NCBI GenBank assembly: GCA_017544265.1
Contig: JAFYEM010000030.1
Coordinates: forward strand, 1 to 64,000
Source of the DNA: Bacteroidales bacterium
GTDB lineage: Bacteria; Bacteroidota; Bacteroidia; Bacteroidales; UBA932
Length of the DNA: 64,000 nucleotides
Reading direction: 5' to 3'
Position numbers and translations under genes: made by a program. Positions within the stretch are counted from its first letter, which is position 1, and the number at the start of each line of letters is the position of its first letter. Positions 1 through 11,535 of this stretch are shown piece after piece. Under the pieces are notes generated by a model that saw only the letters and a program-made list of their open reading frames with translations, was not told the DNA's origin and did not search any database.

Positions 1-1729
<1,729 letters not shown>

Positions 1730-1764
1730 TCAAAAGGCTTTTGCGCAAGCCTCGCTATAAGCAT

Positions 1765-1773
1765 ACAAATATA
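1765..1773 (-). promoter_or_regulatory. Bacteroidota -7 box upstream of gyrB
   Basis: On the minus strand this reads TATATTTGT, matching TAnnTTTG. It lies 59 nt before the gyrB start. The leader contains a 6-bp hairpin (AGGCTT/AAGCCT, 6-nt loop, about 1735-1752) followed by TTTT, which may influence leader folding. Confidence 0.6.
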
Positions 1774-1818
1774 GCAAATCTTTCTGGTTTTTCCTACGGA
1801 AAAAAAGTAAATAACGAC

Positions 1819-3489
1819 CTAAAACGAGAGGGTTACACCTGCAGTGACGTAAGCACCTTTTTCGGCATAGAAGGGATTGCGCCATATTTTCTGGAAAAGG
1901 AGGTTGCCTCCCTTGAGCCAGAATCCCAGCCACGGCGTGAAATTATAGGCCGCATAAAGGCCGAGGTCGAAATAGCCGGGAAGGGTGTAAGAGCCGTCAT
2001 CCGCGAGTGTGGCGGTCCTGCCGGTGGCGAAGTCGAAATTGACGCCGGCATAGACCCTGCGGCGGTAATTATACACAGCGTCCAGACTACCCGTGAATGC
2101 GGCGGGAGAAAGCAGGCCCTCAACAGTGTCCACCATGAAGGCCTTGTTGAAGCTGAGGCGGCCGTCGGCGGAGAAACTGCGGCTCTTCCAGCCATAATCC
2201 AGATTCACCTTCACAAGGTGATAAGTCCCGTAGGCGACAGCCGGGAGGTAAACCCCGTCCGGTGCTGCCACCACTCCCTGCTCCAGTGAATTGGACTTGA
2301 AGCTGTAGGATGCCTCCAGGTCGTAGTGGAAACGCCCGGAGATATTCCCCTTGAAGCCGAGGGAGGCGAAAATACGGGTTATGGAGTTGTCCAGCAGCAC
2401 ATTCCCGCCGGCAATGCTGTAGTACGGGTTGAAGAAATGATTCTTTGCCAGAAGCTCGTCGTAGGCATTGATGGAGTTGCCGCCGCTCGCCTCGGTATAG
2501 AACACCACGGCGCCGTCCCAGGGATTGAAACTGATGAAGACGTCAGGACTCAGCAGCTGGACCCTGGTCTTGTGCATCGCCCCGTGGCCTTCCCTGTCGG
2601 TATCGTCCCCGCCGATGCGCACGGACAGCCGCGCCCCGAGCCTGAGGTTCCACGGACCGTGCGAGAAGATATAGTGCGGGGCGAAGCCCATGGTTCCGAC
2701 ATAGGAGACGAACATCCGGCCGAAATCCTGCAGGTCCAGGTCCACGTCCGCAAGAACCTTGTGGTCCGTGCCGAGAACGGGGCCGAGTTCGCTGTCCAGC
2801 TTGAAATGATGGAAGCGGAGCTGCTCGCCGAAGGTGGAGAAATTGTCCACGCCGTAACGGTAGTCCATCAGCACGTCATAGTAGAACTGGTTTGCGGGGA
2901 ATTCCACGCTCTTCAGATGGAAATCAGCCTCCACGGTGTTCAGGCAGCGTTTCTGCACATTGTCCCCGGTCACCAGGCTGCCGTAATTCACATTGAAGCC
3001 GAGCGAGCCGTCATCCCAGCGGACTATTCCGTCCGCCCCCGCCTTGGTCCACAGGTCGCGCCCGTCGAAAAGCTCGTCGGGAGTCACGTACGGGCCGATG
3101 TATGAACGGTGGTGGGCATAGACGTTGAGATTGAATTTTTCCCTGTCGAAGGGCGTGACGACCACGTCCGCCTCGGGATGGAGCCGGAAGCCGGCGCCTG
3201 CGCGGAGGAAGAAGCGTTTCCCGTCGTAGGGCCTGGCCTCGGGCCTGAGGTCTATCTTGTAGGGCTTGAAATCGTATGCGCCCTTGTAGTCGGTCGGACG
3301 GGCCTCGTAGTCATAGACCATGTCGAACTTGAGGACGGAATCCGGCACCGCCATTGTCTCCGAAGGCTTCGGGAGCTCGGAGGGCGGGGCGGCGTAGGTA
3401 TTGGTCACCTCAACCGTAGGATTCAGGTTCTGGGCCTGCGATATTGTGCAGACCAGCGCCGCGGCGAAGAGAGCAGTATATCTTTTCAT
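1819..3489 (-). CDS. Outer-membrane beta-barrel protein, TonB-receptor-like
   Basis: A 556-residue exported protein. Residues 1-20 are a signal peptide (MKRYTALFAAALVCTISQAQ). The rest is dominated by alternating hydrophobic/aromatic strands, and the C-terminus ends in VTLSF, the terminal Phe expected of a barrel folded by the BAM complex. No plug domain or CarboxypepD_reg repeat is visible, so this is not a complete TonB-dependent receptor. The start overlaps the stop of the upstream TPR gene by 4 nt, so the two are translationally coupled and probably act together at the outer membrane. Substrate unknown. Confidence 0.75.
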   Translation of the reverse strand: MKRYTALFAAALVCTISQAQNLNPTVEVTNTYAAPPSELPKPSETMAVPDSVLKFDMVYDYEARPTDYKGAYDFKPYKIDLRPEARPYDGKRFFLRAGAGFRLHPEADVVVTPFDREKFNLNVYAHHRSYIGPYVTPDELFDGRDLWTKAGADGIVRWDDGSLGFNVNYGSLVTGDNVQKRCLNTVEADFHLKSVEFPANQFYYDVLMDYRYGVDNFSTFGEQLRFHHFKLDSELGPVLGTDHKVLADVDLDLQDFGRMFVSYVGTMGFAPHYIFSHGPWNLRLGARLSVRIGGDDTDREGHGAMHKTRVQLLSPDVFISFNPWDGAVVFYTEASGGNSINAYDELLAKNHFFNPYYSIAGGNVLLDNSITRIFASLGFKGNISGRFHYDLEASYSFKSNSLEQGVVAAPDGVYLPAVAYGTYHLVKVNLDYGWKSRSFSADGRLSFNKAFMVDTVEGLLSPAAFTGSLDAVYNYRRRVYAGVNFDFATGRTATLADDGSYTLPGYFDLGLYAAYNFTPWLGFWLKGGNLLFQKIWRNPFYAEKGAYVTAGVTLSF

Positions 3490-6452
3490 TGCAAATTCTC
3501 AAGTTTACTAAGACGCAGCCGGACCTGGTCGGGGACATCATCAGATTCAGAGCAGGGGCTGTAGCCGGAAAGGATGCTTTCGAAGGTTTCCCTGGCCTGA
3601 CGGAAGTTGCCCTCCTCGGCAAAGGAGTCGCCGAGCACGATGTAGGCCTTGGCGAGCCAGTAGTTCTGGCCCAGCGCACCCGAAGAGAACTCATAGACCA
3701 TCGAAGGGATGGCGGCGAAATCTCCGGTATCGTAAAGATTCTTGATTACCAGATACTTCGCCTCGGCACCTTCATCCGTCGAAGGCTCGCGTGAAAGCTC
3801 TTTCAGGCCCTCCAGGGCCTCTGCCCGGCGGCCGGTCATAAGCAGTGATTTGGCCTTTATGAAATCCGCCTCGCGGCTCAGGTCGTCACGGGTGGCGGAA
3901 GCGGCGCGGACAGCCTCCGCAGCAGGGATGGCGGCAGAATAGTCGCGGCCCCTGTAGGCGGAGCGCATCTTCCCGAGGCGGGCGGCGGCGACGGTCTCGT
4001 CCATCCCGGCACTCTCCTCCAGGCGGGACCAGGCCTTGTACGCATCGCCGTAATGGCCGAGCTCATAGGATATGGACGCGAACGAGCCCATGGCCTGCTC
4101 GGCAAACGAGCCTTCCAGACCGGTATCTATTGCCCTGGAATACCAGTCAAGCGCCTCCGGGCGGCGTTCCGCCTTCCTGTGGCACTCGGCAGTATAGAAC
4201 ATGGCTTTTGCGGCATGGGTTCCGGAGGGATAGCGCTCCAGGTAGCCGCTGAACATGGAAAGCGCCTTCTCCCAGCTGCCGGAGAGGAACACCTGCTCGG
4301 CAGTGGAATAGTACATGCTCTCCTTGTCGGTTTCCGTCTTGCCGCCGCCTCCGGAAAGGCTCTCGACATAGGCTATATAGGCCTCCGGCTCCTGCTTGGT
4401 GCGGTAAATGCTCTCGATTGCAAGCAGGGCGTTCTCAGAGTATTCAGTCCCTGGCATAGCCGACACGACGCTCTTATAATAGCTCAGGGCCTGGTCGTTA
4501 TTGCCGCGGTTGCGCTCTATCATGCCGAGGTCTATCGCGGAACGCGCTGCGAAATCCGCATCGGATGTGGTATTGCGGAGGGTTTTCAGCGTCCGTACCG
4601 CATCCTCGTCATCGCCGGTTGCGATATAGGCGCGGGAAAGCTCATACATTGACTCCGAATACCACGCGGCCGTGGGGCTTGCCTGCAGGGCGTCCTCGAG
4701 TATATCGACCTTGGTCTTGTGGTCCTGCATGAGACCGGCTGCGATTCCGGCCCTCCAGACCGGATAAAGGTCCTGAGGATCTGCGTATTCGGCCTGCTTC
4801 CGGCCGTAGGAGGCGATGGCCCGGCGATAGTCCTTCCGGTAGAAATGGCAGTCGCCCATCCTCATGAGGGCGTCCGCGCCATACTCGTCGTGGGGCACTG
4901 CAAGGCTGTTCTCGAACCATTTCAGGGCGTTCGGATAGTCGCCCTCCTTGAAATAGCACCAGGCGATGTTGTATGAAATCCTCCGGCCCTCCGGCTTTCC
5001 GTCAAGCGCGGCGATATTGTAAAGGTCTATGAGCGTTGCTTTAGCATCCTGATACTTGCCGTCACGGAAATAACATTCCGCAATCCAGTAGCGTGAAAGC
5101 TGGTTGAACGGATCATGGCGCGAAGAGTAATAGGCAGCGGCCTTGAGGTTCGGGACGGCCTCGCGGTAACTGCCCGCGTCGATTTGCTGCTTTGCCCTGA
5201 GGAAATATGCCTTGCGGTAATTCCCCTTCATGCCCTCGTCCAGCACGTCTATCTTGTCATAAGCGGCGACAGCGCCCTCATAATCATGCTTATACAGGCA
5301 GGAGAGGGCCATATAGCCATAGATCTGGTCTCCTTTCGCGAGGGTGCCGTACCGGCTGACATAATCGTTGAAGGCGGCAGGATCCGAATTCAGGTCGAAG
5401 GACAGTTTCGCGTAGTTGTACAGCGCATCCTCCTGCAGCTCAGGGTCATAGTCCAGGTCCGCAGCATCCTTGAAAGCATCCATCGCGGCGACCTTGTTCT
5501 TCAGTTCTATATAGCTGCAGCCCATCTCGTAGGAAGCTACCTGCCCGAGGGAATCGCTGCGGGAGGTCATCTGCAGGAAATTGTCCACGGCGCCCTGCCA
5601 GTCCTTCACGGCGTAAAGCACGCTTCCGGCATAGAAATAGTCGCTTCTGGTCTTGAAAGTCTTGTTCTGGAGATTCTTCACATAATACTCCTTCGCCTTA
5701 CCGCTGTCCCCGAGCACGAGGTAGGATTCCGAAATAATCCTCGCAAGGTGCGGCTGGCGGTCCTCCGGAACCTTCTCGTAATAGTCCACATGGTCCACTA
5801 CGTACTGGTAGTCTTTCTCGAGGAAACGGCATTCCAGAATGTAGTATGCCGCAGTCTGGGTGAAGCGGGGATCCTTCATTGCCTCGGCAAAATATGACGA
5901 AGCTTCGCGGAAATTACCTTCAGAATAGCTTATGTACCCGAGGTTGTACTTGGCCGGGGCGGTGTAGTCGCCCATAGGCATGGCTTCAATCCGGTGAAAG
6001 GCGGCTTCAGCCGTGTCGTAATCCCCTTCGCTGAAAGCGGCGTAGCCCTTCTTGTAAAGGAAAGATGGAAGCTGATCCTTCTGGAGATACTTTTCTTCTA
6101 TCAGGTCCATTTCTTCGAGGGCGCGGGCGTACTCCTGGTCGTCGAAGGAGGCCATTGCAAGGGCGTAGCGCACCCTGGTCTGATATATGGATTCGGGATT
6201 TGCCGCGAGATATCCGGCGGCCTCCTCACGGAATCCGTAGGAGCGCATCATTATGGAGGACAGCACCGAATATGCCTCAGCTTTCGCGCCTCCGGCCTTC
6301 AGGAAGAGGACTCTGGCATGAGAGTACATTCCGGCCCTGTAAAGGGCGGCGGCCTCCTCGAGAAGGTCACCCTTCCCGGCATCCTGCCCGTATGCTGAAA
6401 CCACAAAGGAGAGCGGCAGCAGCGCAGCCAGCAATATATGTTTGAACCTCAT
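3486..6452 (-). CDS. Large periplasmic TPR-repeat protein
   Basis: A 988-residue protein with a signal peptide (MRFKHILLAALLPLSFVVSAYGQ) followed almost entirely by tetratricopeptide-type helical repeats, recognisable from repeating patterns such as YNLGYISYSEGNFREASSYF, YNIAWCYFKEGDYPNALKWF and MRMGDCHFYRKDYRRAIASY. TPR arrays are protein-protein scaffolds. It is the first gene of a two-gene operon with the beta-barrel protein at 1819-3489 (4-nt ATGA overlap), and a -7 box lies 24 nt upstream. A role in envelope protein assembly or as a periplasmic partner of that barrel is inference from context only. Confidence 0.85.
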   Translation of the reverse strand: MRFKHILLAALLPLSFVVSAYGQDAGKGDLLEEAAALYRAGMYSHARVLFLKAGGAKAEAYSVLSSIMMRSYGFREEAAGYLAANPESIYQTRVRYALAMASFDDQEYARALEEMDLIEEKYLQKDQLPSFLYKKGYAAFSEGDYDTAEAAFHRIEAMPMGDYTAPAKYNLGYISYSEGNFREASSYFAEAMKDPRFTQTAAYYILECRFLEKDYQYVVDHVDYYEKVPEDRQPHLARIISESYLVLGDSGKAKEYYVKNLQNKTFKTRSDYFYAGSVLYAVKDWQGAVDNFLQMTSRSDSLGQVASYEMGCSYIELKNKVAAMDAFKDAADLDYDPELQEDALYNYAKLSFDLNSDPAAFNDYVSRYGTLAKGDQIYGYMALSCLYKHDYEGAVAAYDKIDVLDEGMKGNYRKAYFLRAKQQIDAGSYREAVPNLKAAAYYSSRHDPFNQLSRYWIAECYFRDGKYQDAKATLIDLYNIAALDGKPEGRRISYNIAWCYFKEGDYPNALKWFENSLAVPHDEYGADALMRMGDCHFYRKDYRRAIASYGRKQAEYADPQDLYPVWRAGIAAGLMQDHKTKVDILEDALQASPTAAWYSESMYELSRAYIATGDDEDAVRTLKTLRNTTSDADFAARSAIDLGMIERNRGNNDQALSYYKSVVSAMPGTEYSENALLAIESIYRTKQEPEAYIAYVESLSGGGGKTETDKESMYYSTAEQVFLSGSWEKALSMFSGYLERYPSGTHAAKAMFYTAECHRKAERRPEALDWYSRAIDTGLEGSFAEQAMGSFASISYELGHYGDAYKAWSRLEESAGMDETVAAARLGKMRSAYRGRDYSAAIPAAEAVRAASATRDDLSREADFIKAKSLLMTGRRAEALEGLKELSREPSTDEGAEAKYLVIKNLYDTGDFAAIPSMVYEFSSGALGQNYWLAKAYIVLGDSFAEEGNFRQARETFESILSGYSPCSESDDVPDQVRLRLSKLENLQ

Positions 6453-6475
6453 TTTTACAGAATTCGTTATAACTT

Positions 6476-6484
6476 ACAAAAGTA
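6476..6484 (-). promoter_or_regulatory. -7 box for the TPR/beta-barrel operon
   Basis: Minus strand reads TACTTTTGT (TAnnTTTG), 24 nt before the start of the TPR gene, in an AT-rich intergenic stretch (6453-6534). Confidence 0.55.
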
Positions 6485-6534
6485 GTTATTTTCCGTCAAA
6501 AGTAAAAATTATAGTATTTCAGGAAGCAACTGCC

Positions 6535-7854
6535 CTACAGAGTAAGGGTGCCGCCGCGATAGAATTGTACGAGACGGGTCTGGAACAGGTACTCGTAAGT
6601 GGCCTGGACAGAGTCTGAACGGGCTTTTACGACCCGGTTGCGGGCCTCGTTGAACTCGGTGATGGTGGCCTTGCCGTTCTCATACTTCGCCAGGGTGAGT
6701 TCAAACGCATCTTCGGCCGCGGCGGAAGCATCCAGGGATGCGTCGTACTTGGCGCGTGCGGCCACAGCTCCGTTCCAGGCCTGCTGTATCTCCTTGTAGA
6801 GAGACTGCTGCACCTGATGGAGCCGTATCTCCTGGTTGCGGCGGTTGAGTTTCGCGCTGCGGACCTGGTTGCGGGTCGCCATACGGTTGAATATCGGGAC
6901 GTTGAGCGACAGGCCCACATACTGGCTGAAATTGGAGTTAAGCTGGTCCCAGAAGCCCTGGCCGCCGAAATTGGAGTAGTAGTTCGTACCCAGACCGGCA
7001 TTTGCCGAAAGCGAAGGATAATACGCGGACTTGGCAATGGCTATGGACCGGTCCATGCCCTCCAGACGGAATTTCTCCGCCTTCACGGCGGGCCTCAGGC
7101 CAACGGCATCGTCATAGATGTCGTCCGGCGTGCCTATATAGACATCCTCCACGGAGACCTCAGGACGGACTATTGAAAAGCCTTCCCAGGCGGGCAGTTC
7201 CAGCAGCTGCGCCAGGTCCAGCAGGGCCTCGCGTACGCTGTTGCCGGCCTGCACCAGGGTGAGCTTGCTCTGCGCCAGGGAGGCTTTCTGCTGCGAGACT
7301 TCAGCCGCAGAGGCCGCACCCTCGCTGAACAGGCCCTCCAGACGCTCCACCTGAAGCGAGTCAATGGAAAGCTGCTCGCGGGCGACTTCTTCAATCTGGA
7401 AGGCATACAGTATCTGGACATAGGCCTTGGCTACTGCTATTCGCACATCGTCCCGGGCCTTTTCCAGGTCTGCGGTGGCGGCATCCAGGTTCAGAGAGGC
7501 GAGTTTGATGCGGTTGGGCGTCGCAAGACCGTCGAAAAGGGTCATGCCGGCCCCCAGGCTGAATCCGGTAGATGAGGAATTGCCGCTCTCGTAGGTATTG
7601 TCCCCGCCAATTCCCCTGCCGAAGTTGAAGTTCTGGCTCACGCTGCCGCTTACCGACGGAGCGATGGACCAAATTGCCGTACTTTTGTCTATTTCAGAGT
7701 TTTCCACGGCCGCTTCCCGGCTGGCTACCGTCAGATTGTGTTCCATCGCCCAGTCGATGCACTCGTCAAGAGTCCATGGACGGGACAGGTCCGGAAGGGT
7801 CTCTTCCCCGGCGGCCGGGGCGCAGAGAGCAAGGGCAATCAGGAGTGCTTTCAT
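6535..7854 (-). CDS. TolC-family outer-membrane efflux channel
   Basis: A 439-residue outer-membrane factor for tripartite export. It begins with a short signal peptide (MKALLIALALCAPAAG) and WTLDECIDWAMEHN, the typical start of the first OEP repeat. Two long alpha-helical hairpins alternate with strand regions (SGSVSQNFNFGRGIGGDNTY, GLSLNVPIFNRMATRNQVRS), as in the two-fold repeated TolC protomer. It is the last gene of the export operon; its start overlaps the stop of the membrane-fusion gene by 4 nt. It should form the outer-membrane exit duct for the ABC pump encoded upstream. Confidence 0.9.
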   Translation of the reverse strand: MKALLIALALCAPAAGEETLPDLSRPWTLDECIDWAMEHNLTVASREAAVENSEIDKSTAIWSIAPSVSGSVSQNFNFGRGIGGDNTYESGNSSSTGFSLGAGMTLFDGLATPNRIKLASLNLDAATADLEKARDDVRIAVAKAYVQILYAFQIEEVAREQLSIDSLQVERLEGLFSEGAASAAEVSQQKASLAQSKLTLVQAGNSVREALLDLAQLLELPAWEGFSIVRPEVSVEDVYIGTPDDIYDDAVGLRPAVKAEKFRLEGMDRSIAIAKSAYYPSLSANAGLGTNYYSNFGGQGFWDQLNSNFSQYVGLSLNVPIFNRMATRNQVRSAKLNRRNQEIRLHQVQQSLYKEIQQAWNGAVAARAKYDASLDASAAAEDAFELTLAKYENGKATITEFNEARNRVVKARSDSVQATYEYLFQTRLVQFYRGGTLTL

Positions 7855-8948
7855 GGCTTCATCTTGTTAAGTATCTGGGTGCCGCGGACCTTGTCGCCCT
7901 CGGCTAGACCTTCCCGGACTTCTATAGTCACGCCGTCTGAAATGCCGGTAGTGACATTGCGGCGCTCATAACCTTCGGCGCCGGGAATATAGACATAAGT
8001 CGAATCGCCTTCATACTGGATGGCGCTTTCGGGGATGGTCACGACGTCTTCGGCCCTCTGGAGGACTATCTCTGCGTTGGCGCTGTAGCCGGAACGGATG
8101 GTGGTTCCGGAAGGCACCTTCACGGAGGCCTTGATTTCAAAGAGATTTGTGCCGTTGGACTCGGTCGCCTTCGGGGCGATGTACTCCAGCGTGGCGTCGA
8201 AACTCAGGTCCTGAAGGGCTCCTACGGTAATCCTCACAGGCAGTCCGACTCCGATTCGGCCGACCTCGGTCTCGTCTATATTGCCGTCGAAAATCAGGTC
8301 GTCCATATTTGCGACGGTGGCTATCGTGGTGCCGTCGTTGAAGGTATTGGAGTTGATTACGGAATTGCCCACCTTGACCGGGATATCCAGGATAAGGCCC
8401 GAAATAGTGGAACGGATAAGGGTGGAACTGCCGGAGGCGTTGGACGAGGAAACACCGTCCCGGATGATTTCCAGGGACTCTTTCGAAGATGCGAGTTCCT
8501 CTTTCGCCTGCTTGAGGGCCTGGTCCACCCGCTCGAATTCATCGGCGCTCACGAGGGCCTTGTCATATAGGGCTTTCTCGCGGTCGAAGTTGGTCTGGGC
8601 CTGTTTCATGTTCACTTCCGCAAGGCGGACACGGCTCTGGGCGGAACTCAGCTGGCTCATGTCCGGAATCACCTTGACCTTGGCTATAATCTCGTCTTTC
8701 GCGACCATCTGGCCGGCATCCTTGTAGAGGTTGCAGATAATCCCGCTTATCTGGGGCTTGATGTTAACCTCGTCGCGGGGCTGGATCTTGCCGGTTACCA
8801 CGGTAGCCTTGGTGATGGTCCCGATCTTTGCCTCAAGCTCCTGGTACTGGGCTTCTTTGGGGCGGGAACGGCGGTACAGATAGACAAAGGTCCCGACAAA
8901 TACTGCCGCCACCAGCACTGCGATAATGTATTTTCCTAACTTCTTCAT
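7851..8948 (-). CDS. Periplasmic membrane-fusion (adaptor) protein, MacA/HlyD type
   Basis: A 365-residue adaptor that links an inner-membrane transporter to the TolC channel. One N-terminal membrane anchor (about residues 7-27) is followed by a barrel-sandwich half (EVNIKPQISGIICNLYKDAG, residues about 60-80), a coiled-coil hairpin (residues about 100-170, rich in Lys/Glu/Gln), the second barrel-sandwich half and a beta-barrel domain. The C-terminal region has VVTIPESAIQYEGDSTYVYI, typical of RND/MacA adaptors. It lies between the permease genes and the tolC-like gene. Confidence 0.9.
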   Translation of the reverse strand: MKKLGKYIIAVLVAAVFVGTFVYLYRRSRPKEAQYQELEAKIGTITKATVVTGKIQPRDEVNIKPQISGIICNLYKDAGQMVAKDEIIAKVKVIPDMSQLSSAQSRVRLAEVNMKQAQTNFDREKALYDKALVSADEFERVDQALKQAKEELASSKESLEIIRDGVSSSNASGSSTLIRSTISGLILDIPVKVGNSVINSNTFNDGTTIATVANMDDLIFDGNIDETEVGRIGVGLPVRITVGALQDLSFDATLEYIAPKATESNGTNLFEIKASVKVPSGTTIRSGYSANAEIVLQRAEDVVTIPESAIQYEGDSTYVYIPGAEGYERRNVTTGISDGVTIEVREGLAEGDKVRGTQILNKMKP

Positions 8949-9025
8949 TGTATTGTATTTAAATTCTTTCTTGTCTTATAAATAGGCCATGGGCGGCCAC
9001 ATTCCAAAACGCTGGCAGCTTATTT

Positions 9026-10276
9026 TTATTCGTCACGCATGGCATCTACAGGTTTAATTTTCATGGCACGGGCTGCGGGCATGGCTCCTGCTGCGACACC
9101 AAGCACGGTAAGCAGCAGGGCGGCGAGGACCGCGACGCCGAAGGGCACCTGGAAGGCCGCCTTGAGGATGCCGTCGGTGGTCATGGCGAGTTCCACGACA
9201 GAGAGTATCCCTACGCTCACCACTATACCCATAAGCCCGGAAGACAGCGTAAGTATGACGCTCTCCTGGAGAATCTGCCCGAGAATCTGCCCCGGAGTCG
9301 CGCCGATTGCCCGCCGAATCCCGATTTCCACGGTCCTTTCCTTGACCGCCACCATCATTATGTTTGAAACCCCGACAACTCCGGCCAGAAGAGTGCCTAT
9401 TCCAATCAGCCAGATGAGGAAATTGATACCTTTGAACAGGTTGTCCACAATGCCGAAAATCATCTGGGTGTTCAGCACGAACATGGACTGCTCGTCAGTA
9501 GGGTCGATGTAATGGTTGCGGCTGATTATTTCACGCAGCCTCGGTGTGAGTTCGCTCATGGCGTAACCGTCCATGGCCACGACGCATACCATCTGCACCA
9601 CATTTCCGGTATTATAGGCCCGCCTGAGCTGCGTCAGGGGGATATATACCGATTCAGTGGCGCTGCCGTTTATAATCATTCCGCCCTCGTCTTTCCAGTC
9701 CACTCCGATGATGCTGTAATAGGTCCCGTCTATCTCGAGGCGCTTTCCGCAGGGGTCGCCGCCGCCGGGGAAGAGGGCTGTATAGACCTTCTTGCCGATA
9801 TAGCAGACTTTCCTCTCCTGCGCCACGTCGGAAGCGTTTATAAACCGGCCGTAATATGGCTTGGGCGCTTCCACATCGGCATAATCGGCACGAATGCCCT
9901 TGAGCACTCCCTGTGCGAAAACCTCATCGCCGAACTTGACGCTGCGGCCCCAGAAGGCGATTGTGGGAGTGACGGTCGAGAGCTCCGGCATCATGCTCCG
10001 GAGCCTGTCCACATCGCTGTACTCCAGATTCCAGTTCCGGCCCTTGCTGAAGCCCTTGTACGGCTTGGAAGTGGTTCCGGCGAAGACCATTCCGGCGTTG
10101 GAGGCGAAGCCCTCGAAATTGCCCTGGAGCAATTCCTTCAGGCCACCTCCTCCCCCGGAGAGCAGCATCAGCATAAATATGCCCCAGAACACTCCGAAAC
10201 CGGTCAGCAGGCTTCTGCTGCGGTTCCGAATTATGCTGTCAAGCACTTCGCGGAAACTGTCGGTGGAGAATTTCAT
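9026..10276 (-). CDS. ABC transporter permease, MacB/FtsX type (second permease)
   Basis: A 416-residue inner-membrane protein. An N-terminal membrane segment (LLTGFGVFWGIFMLMLLSGG) is followed by a large periplasmic MacB-type domain and three C-terminal membrane segments of the FtsX domain. The junction SNIMMVAVKERTVEIGIRRA and the final AMKIKPVDAMRDE are family hallmarks. It lacks an ATPase domain, so it must use the separate ATPase at 11535-12251. It overlaps the preceding permease by 4 nt; a 77-bp gap (8949-9025) with no recognisable promoter separates it from the adaptor gene. It probably forms a heterodimer with its neighbour, as mechanotransmission-type exporters do. Confidence 0.88.
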   Translation of the reverse strand: MKFSTDSFREVLDSIIRNRSRSLLTGFGVFWGIFMLMLLSGGGGGLKELLQGNFEGFASNAGMVFAGTTSKPYKGFSKGRNWNLEYSDVDRLRSMMPELSTVTPTIAFWGRSVKFGDEVFAQGVLKGIRADYADVEAPKPYYGRFINASDVAQERKVCYIGKKVYTALFPGGGDPCGKRLEIDGTYYSIIGVDWKDEGGMIINGSATESVYIPLTQLRRAYNTGNVVQMVCVVAMDGYAMSELTPRLREIISRNHYIDPTDEQSMFVLNTQMIFGIVDNLFKGINFLIWLIGIGTLLAGVVGVSNIMMVAVKERTVEIGIRRAIGATPGQILGQILQESVILTLSSGLMGIVVSVGILSVVELAMTTDGILKAAFQVPFGVAVLAALLLTVLGVAAGAMPAARAMKIKPVDAMRDE

Positions 10277-11535
10277 TCTGCTCTCAGGGCTTCAATAGGT
10301 TTGACATGTGTGGCTTTGCGTGCCGGAATCGCCCCGGCGACGGTACCCGCCACAATCAGCAGCAGAGTTGCGAGAAATGCTGTGTCTATGCCGACGGATG
10401 GATTTACCAGCATGCGTATTTCATCGAATCCGATGTTCACCGCGCGGGCCCCTATGGTCTTGTCCATGACCTCGCAGGCCACAATGCCGAGAAACATGCC
10501 GATGTAGCCGAAAATCGCGGTTATTGTGACGCTCTCGGCGATGATAAGTTTCATTATATCCCTCGGACGGGCGCCCAGGGCCTTGCGTATGCCGAACTCA
10601 TGGGTGCGCTCCCTGACCGCGATGAGCATTATGTTGGACACGCCCACTATACCGCTCACAAGCGTCAGCAGACCCAGTATCCAGAGCGCGATGCGGATTA
10701 TGTTTTCGGCCTTGGACATTTCCAGGTTGCCGGTGAAGCGGTTCCATATCCAAAGGCCCATCTCATCGTCCGGGGCAATGTCGTGGCGGGCCTTGAGCAC
10801 AGCTTTGTATTCATCTTCAAACGCCTTGTTATCCTCCAGGGTCTCCAGTCCGTGGAAGGAGAAACTTATAGCATCCACCTTGTCGTCGGAATTGAAAATA
10901 GCCTTGTAGGTGGTGTAGGGGATATTGACGCCCCTTTGCATGCGGGACTCGTCGGTATGGTAAATTCCGATTACCTGGAGGGATATGTTGCCGGCGCCTA
11001 TCCATTTGCCGAGCATAGATTCCGGATTGCCCCTGGAGAGTTCAGCCGCCTGGCCCGAGCCGATTATGATGACTTTCCTCTTCTGGGCCATATCCAGCGG
11101 GGAAATGAAACGCCCGGCGGACATCTGCACTTTTTCAAGTTCCCGGTAAGTATCGGTGACGCCGGTCAAATAACCATCGACACTCTCCCTCCCATAGGTG
11201 AGTTTGACCGAAGTTCCCTCGGTCTGCTTCGCCACGACGTCCACATGGTCGGAAAAGAGCGGCCCGGCGGTTATGTCCACGTCGCCTTCATCCAGATATA
11301 TCCGGCGGCCTTCCTTGTACCCGGCGTAGGGCTTGGAAGTCTGCCAGGACTCCACATGCATCGAGCGGCTCACATAATCGGACATATTTCCCATGAACGA
11401 ATTCATCAGCCCGTTTCCTGCGCCCAGAAGGCATATCAGCAGGAATATGCCCCAGCTTACCGCAAATCCCGTAAGGGCCGTGCGGAGCTTGTTCTGCGAA
11501 AGCGAACAGTAAATCTCGTAAAAAATGTCTCTCAT
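10273..11535 (-). CDS. ABC transporter permease, MacB/FtsX type (first permease)
   Basis: A 420-residue protein with the same architecture as the next gene: N-terminal membrane helix (ALTGFAVSWGIFLLICLLGA), periplasmic domain, and C-terminal FtsX domain with SNIMLIAVRERTHEFGIRKA and the ending THVKPIEALRAE. The pair is clearly paralogous but diverged, which suggests a heterodimeric permease. It overlaps the upstream ATPase stop by 1 nt (TAATG arrangement) and the downstream permease start by 4 nt. The substrate of the pump (drug, lipoprotein, peptide or glycolipid) cannot be read from the sequence. Confidence 0.88.
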   Translation of the reverse strand: MRDIFYEIYCSLSQNKLRTALTGFAVSWGIFLLICLLGAGNGLMNSFMGNMSDYVSRSMHVESWQTSKPYAGYKEGRRIYLDEGDVDITAGPLFSDHVDVVAKQTEGTSVKLTYGRESVDGYLTGVTDTYRELEKVQMSAGRFISPLDMAQKRKVIIIGSGQAAELSRGNPESMLGKWIGAGNISLQVIGIYHTDESRMQRGVNIPYTTYKAIFNSDDKVDAISFSFHGLETLEDNKAFEDEYKAVLKARHDIAPDDEMGLWIWNRFTGNLEMSKAENIIRIALWILGLLTLVSGIVGVSNIMLIAVRERTHEFGIRKALGARPRDIMKLIIAESVTITAIFGYIGMFLGIVACEVMDKTIGARAVNIGFDEIRMLVNPSVGIDTAFLATLLLIVAGTVAGAIPARKATHVKPIEALRAE